NCBI GenBank assembly: GCA_035448545.1
Contig: DAOTJE010000010.1
Location: forward strand, 62,001-126,000
Direction of reading: 5' to 3'
Length of the DNA: 64,000 nt
Source: Anaerobaca sp035448545
Lineage (GTDB): Bacteria > Planctomycetota > Phycisphaerae > Sedimentisphaerales > Anaerobacaceae
The notes under the pieces were generated by a model. The model ran no database searches. It was not told where the DNA came from and saw only the letters and a list, made by a program, of their open reading frames with translations. Positions 8,733-16,192 of the stretch are shown here, in pieces (positions within the stretch are counted from its first letter, which is position 1; each line of letters starts with the position of its first letter). A program made the position numbers and the translations under genes.

Positions 8733-9442
8733 TCTGTGGGACCCCCTCCTTTCTGGTGCTCATGTTCGGCGAGTTCAGTCTCTGCCCTGAAGAGCGTACT
8801 GAGTTGTATTCGACCGAACAGGAATAGAACAGTTGTGAGGAGATAGGCAATGATTGCCAGCGTGATGTTCGTCCCACATAGGCAGCGGAAGAGGTTCACC
8901 AGGCAGAGTACCGTCGCTACCAGCAAAGCATAGGCGGTATGGGCGTAGAACTGCCCGAAGTGCAGATAGAAGTCTTGGAGGAACTGGAATCGCCACTCAC
9001 AGTCCTGCTTGAAGCACTTGACGTTCTCATCCATGGTTAGATGCGTCACGCTGGGCGCTTTGAACAATAGGCTCAGAACCTCATAGACCATCACGAAAGG
9101 ACCAATCAATAATTGTATCAGAACAGGCCACTTATGATATCGCGTTTCTCTCACCGGTTTTGGATTGTCAACATCACTCTTGTTCTCGGTCCACGCGAGC
9201 ACCATCCAGTTCAACGCGTGGATGAGCATGCCGACAGCACATGATAGAAAGAGAAAGGCTGCCGTCCTGAACGCAGACGGAGACCAGCAGGCTTCGATAT
9301 GTTCAAGCATGGCCCTGAAGCATACATCCCCGTCGGGAGCTTCGCTCTGGCTCATGCACGTGAAGGCCATAACGACCACCATGCCGGGCACAAGCTGCGC
9401 CATCAAAAAGCCGAAAGTGACCTTGGAGATGAAGTCCTTCAT
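8729..9442 (-). CDS. membrane protein of unknown function
   Basis: This 237-residue protein has about four membrane helices: near residues 7-28, 58-80, 108-125 and a long C-terminal hydrophobic block at about 172-212. The loop between helices 3 and 4 is Cys- and aromatic-rich. I do not recognise a family. The start at 9442 has GGAG nine bases upstream. It is the middle gene of a probable three-gene unit: an 85-residue gene ends 114 bases upstream and a 78-residue gene overlaps its stop by four bases. Confidence 0.75.
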   Translation of the reverse strand: MKDFISKVTFGFLMAQLVPGMVVVMAFTCMSQSEAPDGDVCFRAMLEHIEACWSPSAFRTAAFLFLSCAVGMLIHALNWMVLAWTENKSDVDNPKPVRETRYHKWPVLIQLLIGPFVMVYEVLSLLFKAPSVTHLTMDENVKCFKQDCEWRFQFLQDFYLHFGQFYAHTAYALLVATVLCLVNLFRCLCGTNITLAIIAYLLTTVLFLFGRIQLSTLFRAETELAEHEHQKGGGPTE

Positions 9443-9556
9443 AACGCACTCTCCACAACTGGACGCGCCAAGGGCGTTTGCGCAACCGCAAAGGCGCGCC
9501 GTGTTCAGGATGCCTTGCGTCGCTCTGTTTGCCGCGAGCGCATGTCACCCGATGAC

Positions 9557-9814
9557 TCAGTTCTGTGGCGGGTTCTTCGCCGCCTTCACGGCGCGTTTGA
9601 GTGAATCTCTGCTCGACAGGAGGTCGATGAACTCCGGCCATTTCACCGTGATCCCGTTCTTCTTGCTGGTTTTTCCGGGGCACCATGTCAGGCCGGTCAT
9701 CGTGAGGCAACAGTCTCCAAGCTGGGCCTTTCCATCGGGAGTCCTCACTTCGAACTCAATGCCCTTTGTCTTGACATCTACATTGACGTCGAACTTCTTG
9801 ATCTTCACGTTCAT
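9557..9814 (-). CDS. small conserved hypothetical protein
   Basis: The 85-residue product begins MNVKIKKFDVNVDVKTKGIE and has a strand-turn-strand look (IEFEVRTPDG..LGDCCLTMTGLTWCPGK) ending in a Lys-rich helix. I have the impression of a small widespread hypothetical family with the pattern GL.WC.GKT.KKNG, but I cannot name a function. The start at 9814 has AAAGGG nine bases upstream; the frame remains open to 9994 but that part is low-complexity and lacks a ribosome site. It may be transcribed with the membrane protein gene downstream. Confidence 0.6.
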   Translation of the reverse strand: MNVKIKKFDVNVDVKTKGIEFEVRTPDGKAQLGDCCLTMTGLTWCPGKTSKKNGITVKWPEFIDLLSSRDSLKRAVKAAKNPPQN

Positions 9815-10252
9815 CTGTCTGAGCCCTTTCAACACGCACACGTTATCGGTACTTGGTCGCTCCGCGCAATCGTGTTCGACGACATCCTTGCACGAATGCA
9901 TAAGGTTCTTTGGCGTTGTCTCATCAAGGGTGCTTCCGTCTGGGGGTTGTATCGGCTGGAGGGAGGGGAGAGATAAGGAGAAAGTGGAAAACACACCGCA
10001 GGAATGGGGGGCTTTTTGGATCTTGCTTTGTCGTTTTGCTCTTTACATGTTGCCTTTTGATTTCACCCCGCTTCGCCTGGGGCCGCGCGGCGAGAGTATA
10101 GGGAGGCTGTACGCGCGGTGCTGGGCCGATGGGGCTTGTGCGTTCAGGGTGCGGGCAGGCCGGCCGTCGGAGGTGAAAGGCGGCCGGCCTGGCGCTGTAC
10201 GGCCTGTGCGGCCGATGTTGCCGCGGCGGGCCGGGTGATCATGTCTGCGGGA
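9815..10252. other. 438-bp gap without a recognised gene
   Basis: Frames that cross it are weak. It lies upstream of the minus-strand three-gene unit, so it probably holds that promoter, and it also lies downstream of the minus-strand secreted protein gene. No hairpin terminator or clear promoter is visible. Confidence 0.4.
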
Positions 10253-10771
10253 CTACTCCTCGTCCGGAGCTTCCCCGCATTCCTGGCTCTGGTAGGTGAC
10301 GACTGTAGCAGTTTGCGTCACGACCGCCGAGCCGCCTTCGCTGGTGCTGACGTACGCGTACTGGATGCCGCTGACGTACTGGCTCTGCGTGCCGCAGTCG
10401 TTGGTCTGGGTCTGGCCTGCGGCTCCGCCCTGGACCGCGAGCGCCGAGCCGTCGCCCGTGTTGGCTACGATCTGGGTCATGCCGGCGGCAAGGCTCTGCT
10501 CCTGCGAATCCTCATCGCCATCCTGGAAGCCGGCGGCCCCTTCCGTCTGCACGACGACGCCCGCGCCGGTTGTCCCATCGACCTCAGCGTACTGGAACCC
10601 GGCGGCGTTGGCGTTCGAGCCGGCGTTGGCCGAAGGCGGCGTGCTCCAACTGCCCCAGCGGAAGGCGCCGTTCAGCAGGAAGCCCGCCCAGAAGCTGGGG
10701 GCCGCTCGGGCAGGGGCCGTGATGGCCACGGCCAACAGCACCGCCGTCAGGAGGAACTCTCTCTTACGCAT
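10253..10771 (-). CDS. secreted Gly/Gln/Ala-rich protein
   Basis: The 172-residue protein has a clear signal peptide (basic MRKR, hydrophobic core, cleavage near ARA-AP at about residue 23). The mature part is low-complexity, rich in Gly, Gln, Thr and Ala, with repeats such as QSLAAG, SALAVQGGAAGQTQT and YVSGIQYAYVSTSEGG. The spacing of Gln and Gly is reminiscent of amyloid-forming curlin repeats but no strict consensus is met. A truncated protein of the same flavour sits at 63685-64000. ATG at 10771 has AGGAG eight bases upstream; a GTG one codon earlier is possible. Function is unknown, presumably envelope or matrix. Confidence 0.65.
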   Translation of the reverse strand: MRKREFLLTAVLLAVAITAPARAAPSFWAGFLLNGAFRWGSWSTPPSANAGSNANAAGFQYAEVDGTTGAGVVVQTEGAAGFQDGDEDSQEQSLAAGMTQIVANTGDGSALAVQGGAAGQTQTNDCGTQSQYVSGIQYAYVSTSEGGSAVVTQTATVVTYQSQECGEAPDEE

Positions 10772-11372
10772 CACTCACTCTCCTTTCTGCGCATGCGTCG
10801 AAGCGGATTGGATCGCTCAGGACGCGGCCGGACGGTCGCGAGACCGGTATGCCCGGCGACGCCCGACCGACGTCCGCATGCGGACAGGGTGAGGTCGGAG
10901 CAGGCGCGGACCGGGCAGGGCAACTCCTGAGCACCTGCAATGACGTCTGGATATGAAGATCCTGTCAACAGAGTGGTGAATCGAAAACGATGCCATCGAA
11001 CCCTTTGACGGCCGTCCCTCCGGAGGTGCGCGACCACCCGACAGGGCCAATCCGCCGCGCGAACATCGCGCATGCACCTCAGCGTGTGCGGCCCCCGCCT
11101 CCCAGGCCGCCTTTGCAGCCTTCCTGTGCCCGGCCATCACTGACCTCCGGTTGCGTCGTCCTTGTACGCGTCGGAGTCTCCCGCGGGCGGGAGAACAGAT
11201 CGATGCACCGTCTCTATCGAAACCTTAGGAGCTTGCGGAAAGCTGTCAAGAGAAAAATGGTCCGTCCGCGTAGTCATTTTCTACGAGGCACCTGCCAATC
11301 CTGAGACCTCGCCTCGGCCGGGCGCGTCGGTCGCCGTTTGCAGAGGCCCGTTCCGGTTTTCCAGTACAGGGG
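10772..11372. other. 601-bp gap without a recognised protein gene
   Basis: This region lies between the divergent secreted protein gene and the tRNA-Thr promoter. The open frames here are arginine- and proline-rich shadows without ribosome sites. I see no RNA gene in it. Confidence 0.4.
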
Positions 11373-11401
11373 TTTACAGGATTCGCCGATAGGGATATAA
11401 T
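11373..11401 (+). promoter_or_regulatory. sigma-70-type promoter of tRNA-Thr
   Basis: TTTACA (11373-11378) and a perfect TATAAT (11396-11401) are separated by 17 bases. Transcription would begin near 11408, seven bases before the mature tRNA 5' end. Confidence 0.75.
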
Positions 11402-11414
11402 ACGGGTTTGCGTC

Positions 11415-11486
11415 GCCGATGTAGCTCAACGGTAGAGCACAGCTTTCGTAAAGCTGGGGTTGAGAGTTCAAATCTCTCCATCGGCT
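11415..11486 (+). tRNA. tRNA-Thr (anticodon CGT)
   Basis: A full cloverleaf can be drawn: acceptor GCCGATG (11415-11421) pairs with CATCGGC (11479-11485), with discriminator T. The D arm is GCTC..GAGC, the anticodon stem CAGCT/AGCTG encloses loop TTCGTAA (anticodon CGT, reading ACG), and the T arm is GAGAG-TTCAAAT-CTCTC. CCA is not encoded. It stands alone with its own promoter. Confidence 0.95.
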
Positions 11487-11667
11487 TTACCCCTCCGCGC
11501 ATCTCTCGGCTTGCCGACCATCCATGCCGCCCACGCCGCTCGTCCTCGATCCCTGCCGGGAATCGACGTTGCCGTAGGGGGATCGGGGGTGGCGAAGCGA
11601 TCGTTCTTGTGGTATCTTGGGGGCGCGTGATCCACATGACCGCACCGCGAAGGCAGGAGATCGGACG

Positions 11668-11931
11668 ATGGATAGTCCATCACAACGCCGCAAACAGGAT
11701 ACGACGCCGCAGGCGCGGCGGACCCAGTGCGAAATCTACCGCCAGATGGGCCCGGCACGGAAGCTCGAACTGGTCTTCGCGTCCTACCACCTGGGCCGGC
11801 AACTCGCGATCGCGGGAATCCGGATGCAGAACCCGCACGCCAGCGCCGAGGAAATCTGGCACCTCTGGGCCCGGCGGCACCTTGGGGCGGATTCCTACGA
11901 ACGGGCCTATGGAGTGATGAGCTATGAGTGA
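11668..11931 (+). CDS. small partner protein of a nucleotidyltransferase pair
   Basis: The 87-residue protein contains the pattern IYRQMGPARKLELV..YHLGRQLAIAGIRMQNPHASAEEI (residues about 24-65). That layout is typical of small proteins encoded just before nucleotidyltransferase genes in many bacteria. ATG at 11668 has AGGAG eight bases upstream. Its last eight bases overlap the start of the nucleotidyltransferase gene, so the two are probably translationally coupled. I infer a two-component toxin-antitoxin-like module; which partner would be toxic cannot be told. Confidence 0.7.
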   Translation: MDSPSQRRKQDTTPQARRTQCEIYRQMGPARKLELVFASYHLGRQLAIAGIRMQNPHASAEEIWHLWARRHLGADSYERAYGVMSYE

Positions 11932-12511
11932 ACTGCGCGAAATCCAGGTTCTGGAGCGGCTGGCCGAGGTCTTCGATGCGCTCGGCATCCCCTATGCCAT
12001 CGGCGGGTCCATCGCCAGCAGCGTCTACGGCACGGTGCGCTTCACGCGCGACGCCGACATCGCGGTGCTGCCGTTCGCGGCGGCGGCCGACAGGTTCTAC
12101 GCGATGCTCAAGGACGAGTTCTACGTCAGCGAAGAGGCGATGCAGCAGGCGTTGAGCTGCTGCGGCTCGTTCAACATCATCCACTTCGAGACCGCCTTCA
12201 AGATCGACCTGTTCCTGCTGGGCCCCAGCGAGTTCGAGCAGCAACTGCTGGTCCGCAGCCGGGTCGTGAGGCTGGGCGAAACCCCCGAGAGCGACCTGTG
12301 TTTCGTCTCGCCGGAGGACGTCATCCTCCTGAAGCTGCGCCGCCTCAATGAGTCGGACGCCTTCGACGAGAGTCAGTGGGAGGACATCCTGGGCGTGCTG
12401 GCGATCCAGGGCCGGGCCCTCGACTTTGGACGGCTGAACGAAGACGCGAGAATTCTCCGCGTCGAAGACCTGCTCGAGCGAGCCATCGCCGAGGCACAGA
12501 CGTACGTTTGA
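11924..12511 (+). CDS. nucleotidyltransferase (AbiEii/DUF6036-like)
   Basis: The 195-residue protein has the nucleotidyltransferase signature Gly28-Ser29 (IGGSIASSVYG) and Asp43/Asp45 (RDADIAV), with a third acidic residue in FKIDLFLL. It resembles the larger nucleotidyltransferase-like proteins found in AbiE-type and related toxin-antitoxin modules. The C-terminal third (SPEDVILLKLRRL..W.DILGVL) is typical of this group. It starts within the end of the preceding 87-residue gene and is followed two bases later by larE, so all three may share a transcript. Confidence 0.8.
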   Translation: MSELREIQVLERLAEVFDALGIPYAIGGSIASSVYGTVRFTRDADIAVLPFAAAADRFYAMLKDEFYVSEEAMQQALSCCGSFNIIHFETAFKIDLFLLGPSEFEQQLLVRSRVVRLGETPESDLCFVSPEDVILLKLRRLNESDAFDESQWEDILGVLAIQGRALDFGRLNEDARILRVEDLLERAIAEAQTYV

Positions 12512-12513
12512 GT

Positions 12514-13353
12514 ATGGACCTGAACGCAAAGCACGAGGCACTTCGGAACATTCTGAACAGTCTGGGGAAGGTTGTCGTCGCCTTCTCAGGAGGCGTGGAC
12601 AGCACGCTGCTGCTGAAGGTCGCCGCGGAGACGCTGGGTACGCGGAACGTACTGGCGTGCTTCAGCGCCGGCGTCTCGGAGCCGAGCCACCAGCTCTCGC
12701 ACGTAGCCTCACTGGCGAAGAGCATCGGCGTCGAGCTGATGACGGTCGACACGGACGAGCTGGAAGACCCTGCCTTCGTGGCCAATCAGGCGGACCGCTG
12801 CTTCCACTGCAAGTCGCACCTGTGCCGGATGCTGCTGCGTATCGCGGCCGAGCGCGGGTTCGGGCACGTGGTCTTCGGGACCAACTGCGACGATCTCGAC
12901 GACTTCCGGCCGGGCAACCGGGCCATCGCAGAACTCGGCGTCCGCTCGCCACTGGCGGAGGCCAGGCTGACCAAGAACGACATCCGCCAACTCAGCCGGC
13001 AACTCGGCCTGCCCACTGCGGACATGCCGTCATCGCCCTGTCTGGCGTCGCGAATCAGCTATGGGCTGGAGGTGACTGCCGAACGGCTCAGGCAGATCGA
13101 CGAGGCGGAGGCGGTTCTCAGAGAGGCGGGTTTCGTCGAGTTTCGCGTTCGCCACCACGACGAGGTCGCCCGCATCGAAGTTCCGCCCGCCCAGATCGGC
13201 CGGCTGGCCGCCGAGCCACTCCGTTCGCAGGTGGTCGAGAAGCTCAAGAGCCTCGGCTTCCGATATGTCACCCTGGACCTTCAGGGCTTTCGTTCCGGCT
13301 CGCTGAACGAGGCGCTCTCGGAGGAAGAGAAGCAAACCGGTCTGCAAATGTAA
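12514..13353 (+). CDS. larE: ATP-dependent sacrificial sulfur transferase LarE
   Basis: The 279-residue protein has the PP-loop SGGVDS (residues 25-30) that binds ATP and Cys176 in SSPCLASR, the cysteine that donates its sulfur in the characterised Lactiplantibacillus enzyme (also numbered 176). LarE inserts sulfur into the pyridinium biscarboxylate precursor of the nickel-pincer nucleotide cofactor of lactate racemase and LarA-like enzymes. A CFHCK motif (96-100) is an additional conserved feature of this family. LarA, LarB and LarC are not in the window. The ATG at 12514 comes two bases after the nucleotidyltransferase stop; a longer open frame upstream overlaps that gene and is not needed. 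Confidence 0.9.
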   Translation: MDLNAKHEALRNILNSLGKVVVAFSGGVDSTLLLKVAAETLGTRNVLACFSAGVSEPSHQLSHVASLAKSIGVELMTVDTDELEDPAFVANQADRCFHCKSHLCRMLLRIAAERGFGHVVFGTNCDDLDDFRPGNRAIAELGVRSPLAEARLTKNDIRQLSRQLGLPTADMPSSPCLASRISYGLEVTAERLRQIDEAEAVLREAGFVEFRVRHHDEVARIEVPPAQIGRLAAEPLRSQVVEKLKSLGFRYVTLDLQGFRSGSLNEALSEEEKQTGLQM

Positions 13354-13378
13354 CGTACCATTCTCGCTGGAGGAATTC

Positions 13379-14308
13379 ATGCAATCGAATCCCATGTCAC
13401 AGACTTGCGGGGTCTCACGTCGCACCATCGTTTCGATCGCGCTGCTTGTCGGCCTGGTCTGCTCCGTCTGTTCCTGCTTCGCGGCCGAGCCGGACAGGAT
13501 TGAGAATGAGCTGCACGTGATGAGTTTTAACATCCGCTATGGGACCGCCGACGATGGGCCGGACCGCTGGGAGAACCGCAGGCAGCAGGTCTGCGAACTG
13601 ATCGACCGCAACAAGTGCGACGTGATCGGCTTGCAGGAGGCCTTGCGGTTCCAGATCGATGCGATTCGCGAGGCGCTGCCTGTGTACGCCGAGATCGGCG
13701 TTGGCCGCGACGACGGCAGGACCAAGGGCGAATACTCTGCTATCCTCTATCGTACCGACCGCCTCCTGGTGGCCGAGGCCGGAACGTTCTGGCTGTCCGA
13801 CACGCCCGAGGTTCCCGGCTCGATGACGTGGGGCAACAAGATCACGCGCATCTGCACCTGGGGCCGGTTCATCCATAAGCCCTCACGCAAGGCCTTCTAT
13901 CATTTCAACACCCACTTCGACCACCAGTCGCAGCCCTCGCGCGAAAAGAGCGCCGTGCGGCTGGCCCAGCGCATCCGCGACCGCAGGCACCCTGACCCGG
14001 TGATCGTCACAGGCGACTTCAACGCGGGCGAGTCCAATCCGGCCGTACGCTATCTCAAGGGCGATCTCGACCTGGACGGCAAGACCCCCATCCCGTTCGT
14101 CGATTCGTTCCGACGGTTGCATCCGGAGGCGACCGAGGTCGGCACGTTCCACGCCTTCAAAGGCACGCGTTCCGCCGACAAGATCGACTACATCTTCGTC
14201 CAGCCGGACGCCGAGGTCCTGGAGGCCCGAATCCTGTACGACAACGTGGACGGCCGCTACCCCAGCGACCACTTCCCCATCACCGCCCGCCTCGTCCTGC
14301 CGGATTGA
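13379..14308 (+). CDS. exported endonuclease/exonuclease/phosphatase family protein
   Basis: The 309-residue protein starts at an ATG preceded by a strong GGAGG site and has a signal sequence (TIVSIALLVGLVCSVCSC, about residues 16-33), ending in a possible lipobox cysteine. The mature domain shows the family motifs in order: MSFNIRYG (Asn metal ligand), IGLQEA (catalytic Glu), HFNTHFDH, VTGDFNAG (Asp/Asn) and a C-terminal SDHFPI (Asp-His). Members cleave phosphodiesters or phosphomonoesters in nucleic acids, lipids or sugars; an exported enzyme may scavenge phosphate. It lies 25 bases after larE. Confidence 0.9.
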   Translation: MQSNPMSQTCGVSRRTIVSIALLVGLVCSVCSCFAAEPDRIENELHVMSFNIRYGTADDGPDRWENRRQQVCELIDRNKCDVIGLQEALRFQIDAIREALPVYAEIGVGRDDGRTKGEYSAILYRTDRLLVAEAGTFWLSDTPEVPGSMTWGNKITRICTWGRFIHKPSRKAFYHFNTHFDHQSQPSREKSAVRLAQRIRDRRHPDPVIVTGDFNAGESNPAVRYLKGDLDLDGKTPIPFVDSFRRLHPEATEVGTFHAFKGTRSADKIDYIFVQPDAEVLEARILYDNVDGRYPSDHFPITARLVLPD

Positions 14309-14383
14309 GCCCTCTGGGCCATCGATATGCCACCTCGCCGCTGACGGGGCAATTCAGATGTTCTGTCTTCTCCGGAAAAGGAC

Positions 14384-14411
14384 TTGACTTGCACACAGAT
14401 AAGTGTACAAT
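14384..14411 (+). promoter_or_regulatory. promoter of hicAB
   Basis: TTGACT (14384-14389) and TACAAT (14406-14411) are separated by 16 bases. The -10 ends seven bases before the hicA ATG, so the transcript is expected to have no leader. Confidence 0.65.
14389..14410 (+). promoter_or_regulatory. inverted repeat operator overlapping the hicAB promoter
   Basis: TTGCACAC and GTGTACAA, separated by six bases, form an inverted repeat matching at seven of eight positions. It fills the spacer and -10 box, an ideal place for autorepression by HicB, which carries a helix-turn-helix. Confidence 0.65.
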
Positions 14412-14417
14412 TTGAAT

Positions 14418-14600
14418 ATGAAGCGAAAGGACCTGGAGAGAGAACTGAAGAAGATGGGGTGGCATCTTCTTCGCCATGGAAAGAAGCACGATGTATGGAC
14501 AGACGGCGAACGGACCGAGCCGATTCCGAGGCACAACGAAATCAACGAGCGTCTGGCCTGCGCGATTCTGAACCGAGTCCGACATTGGGGAAACCTATGA
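14418..14600 (+). CDS. hicA: HicA toxin (mRNA interferase)
   Basis: The 60-residue protein is a typical HicA: KRKDLERELKKMGWHLLRHGKKHDVW with the active His in the GKKHD segment and a following strand-helix. HicA toxins cleave mRNA on stalled growth unless bound by HicB. The ATG at 14418 is chosen because family members start with a single basic helix here and because the upstream in-frame GTG lies inside the promoter. Its TGA overlaps the hicB ATG by four bases. Confidence 0.9.
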   Translation: MKRKDLERELKKMGWHLLRHGKKHDVWTDGERTEPIPRHNEINERLACAILNRVRHWGNL

Positions 14601-15004
14601 TGCGGTTTTGCGGTCACGTTTACAAGGACAATAGCCATTGGCTGGCGGAGATCCCCTCACTTGGGTACATGACGCAGGGACGAACGAAGAAAGAAGCTCT
14701 GGAGATGATCGGCGACCTGATCGAGACGATGGTGGACAAAAAGGGTTTCACCGCCCAGGTTCATGCCGCCGGAGGAGACCGCTTCGAACTGGGCTCGGAG
14801 GATGTCAAAGCCCTCGTGGCGCTGCTGCTCCAGAGAAAGCGGGAACTGAGCGGCCTGACCCTGGCCCAGGCCGCCGAGCGGCTCGGCATCTCGTCGCGCA
14901 ACGCCTACGCCCGCTACGAACAGGGCAAGGCGGCGCCGACCATCGAGAAACTCTGTCAGCTCCTCCACGCCGTCAGCCCCGAGGACGACCTCGTCATCGC
15001 GTAG
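14597..15004 (+). CDS. hicB: HicB antitoxin with C-terminal helix-turn-helix
   Basis: The 135-residue protein has an N-terminal HicB fold (residues about 1-60: HWLAEIPSLGYMTQGRTKKEALEMI), which binds HicA, and a C-terminal XRE-type helix-turn-helix (LTLAQAAERLGISSRNAYARYEQGKAAPTIEKL, about 93-125) for binding the operator. It overlaps hicA by four bases. The helix-turn-helix version of HicB is the DNA-binding type that represses its own promoter, matching the inverted repeat seen upstream. Confidence 0.9.
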   Translation: MMRFCGHVYKDNSHWLAEIPSLGYMTQGRTKKEALEMIGDLIETMVDKKGFTAQVHAAGGDRFELGSEDVKALVALLLQRKRELSGLTLAQAAERLGISSRNAYARYEQGKAAPTIEKLCQLLHAVSPEDDLVIA

Positions 15005-15048
15005 GCCGGATGCAACAAGGATACCCGAGGGTTCATGTGCCCGCGTTT

Positions 15049-15090
15049 GTCACCCCGAGCGAAACGAAGTGCAGCCCAGGGGTCTGGCCA
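15049..15090 (+). repeat. interspersed repeat, GTCACCCCGAGCGAA family
   Basis: This is a second copy of the repeat at 6347-6380, with the same head (GTCACCCCGAGCGAA) and tail (GGGGTCTGGCCAT) but a longer middle. Confidence 0.65.
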
Positions 15091-15190
15091 TGGACCGGAA
15101 GCCCCTTGGATTCGCGCCTGGATTTCTCCGCCACGCCTTGCCTGACGCTGCGGCCTCCCATAGCGACCTGGTCATCTTGACCTCCGTGGG

Positions 15191-15865
15191 TCAAACATCT
15201 GGTTTGAGCTCGTCTTCCACTGCTTTCAGGATTCTCTCGGCGACTTTGAGCAAGTTGTTCACATGGCCCTCAAGCTCTGGTTTCGTTCGGTTCTGGCGAG
15301 ATTTCGTTCCGCGCGCTGTCTGGAGATTTACGTCGAGTTCGTGAATTATCTCGTTGCGAACATCGAAGGCGTTCTTGAGTGCGGCACGATCAAGTCCGAT
15401 TTTCTTCGCGTCAAGACCGAGTGCGGTGGTTGTCTTGAAAAGCTGGTCAACCGACTGAAGACTGCTCCCCGTCAGTTCTTGGATGTATTCCTCAATGATC
15501 CGATCCTGGGGCGAGGCTGCCACCAGGACACCCGCCAGGAACTTGTGTCCGGGAATAGTCTCCGAGTCTTCGGAGCCGCCGCGAATCTGACGTTGTACGA
15601 ACTTCTCCAGTTCGGTCTGTACTTGTGGATCGCTCTCGGCGAGCTCCTTGATGGTTTCTCGAATGAGCTGTTTCAGCATGGAATCGAGGCCGGCCGCTGC
15701 GAATACCAAGCTCGCCCGCAGAAGATCCTGCTCTTCGTTCGTGGGCGCACCCTTCTTTGCACCTCTTGCCTTTCTGACCGTATCGAAAGCTTCGAGAAAG
15801 CTGTCTGCCGACTCGCGTGCGCTCTTCAGAATTGTACGTGCCTTCAGTTTACTGGCGTTTGCCAT
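15191..15865 (-). CDS. HEPN-domain protein, probable RNase
   Basis: The 224-residue, mostly helical protein ends with RNEIIH (Arg170 to His175), the R-x4-H signature of HEPN ribonucleases, within a FDVRNEIIHELD helix. Its length and N-terminal helices (LVFAAAGLDSMLKQLI) resemble the RiboL-PSP-HEPN group found in defence loci. The start at 15865 has GGAG upstream. No nucleotidyltransferase or obvious antitoxin adjoins it; hicB is convergent 186 bases away. The protein probably cleaves RNA under some stress or infection signal, but the trigger is unknown. Confidence 0.75.
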   Translation of the reverse strand: MANASKLKARTILKSARESADSFLEAFDTVRKARGAKKGAPTNEEQDLLRASLVFAAAGLDSMLKQLIRETIKELAESDPQVQTELEKFVQRQIRGGSEDSETIPGHKFLAGVLVAASPQDRIIEEYIQELTGSSLQSVDQLFKTTTALGLDAKKIGLDRAALKNAFDVRNEIIHELDVNLQTARGTKSRQNRTKPELEGHVNNLLKVAERILKAVEDELKPDV

Positions 15866-16144
15866 TGCTGGTTGCTCCCATATTCGGCGTGGTGGGAGAC
15901 CATCGATGCACCCAAGGCATCCGAGGTCCGCTTCCCACGCAACCGGGCTGAGCAATCTACGTCCTTGAGATTCGACAACCGCCGTCTCTCGTGGTCTCGT
16001 CAACGGTTTCCAATGCGCGCCATCGGCAGAAAACCAAGGCTCGATGAGCAGAAAATCCGAGAATGGGCGGTATTTGGATGCAGGACTCGTGTCGCGGTTC
16101 TTTGGGCGGAGAACAGGGGTCTGGACTTGGGGTGGAGTTTGGGC
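15866..16144. other. divergent gap upstream of der
   Basis: No gene is visible. A long plus-strand frame that runs through it (from 15263 into der) is the antisense of the HEPN gene joined by chance to der. The gap should hold promoters for both divergent genes. Confidence 0.4.
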
Positions 16145-16150
16145 TATAGT
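16145..16150 (+). promoter_or_regulatory. possible -10 box upstream of der
   Basis: TATAGT lies 43 bases before the der start; a weak -35 (CTGGAC, 16121-16126) is 18 bases upstream of it. Confidence 0.35.
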
Positions 16151-16192
16151 GGGGCGGCTAAGTGCTTTGGGGTCTTTGTGTTGCGGACGTCT

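Noticed and set aside
11487..11667. tRNA-Thr as an integration site
   Set aside because: No integrase and no second copy of the tRNA 3' end was found in the window.
15263..16192. Long 5' extension of der in frame
   Set aside because: It is antisense to the HEPN gene, and Der homology begins exactly at the ATG at 16193.
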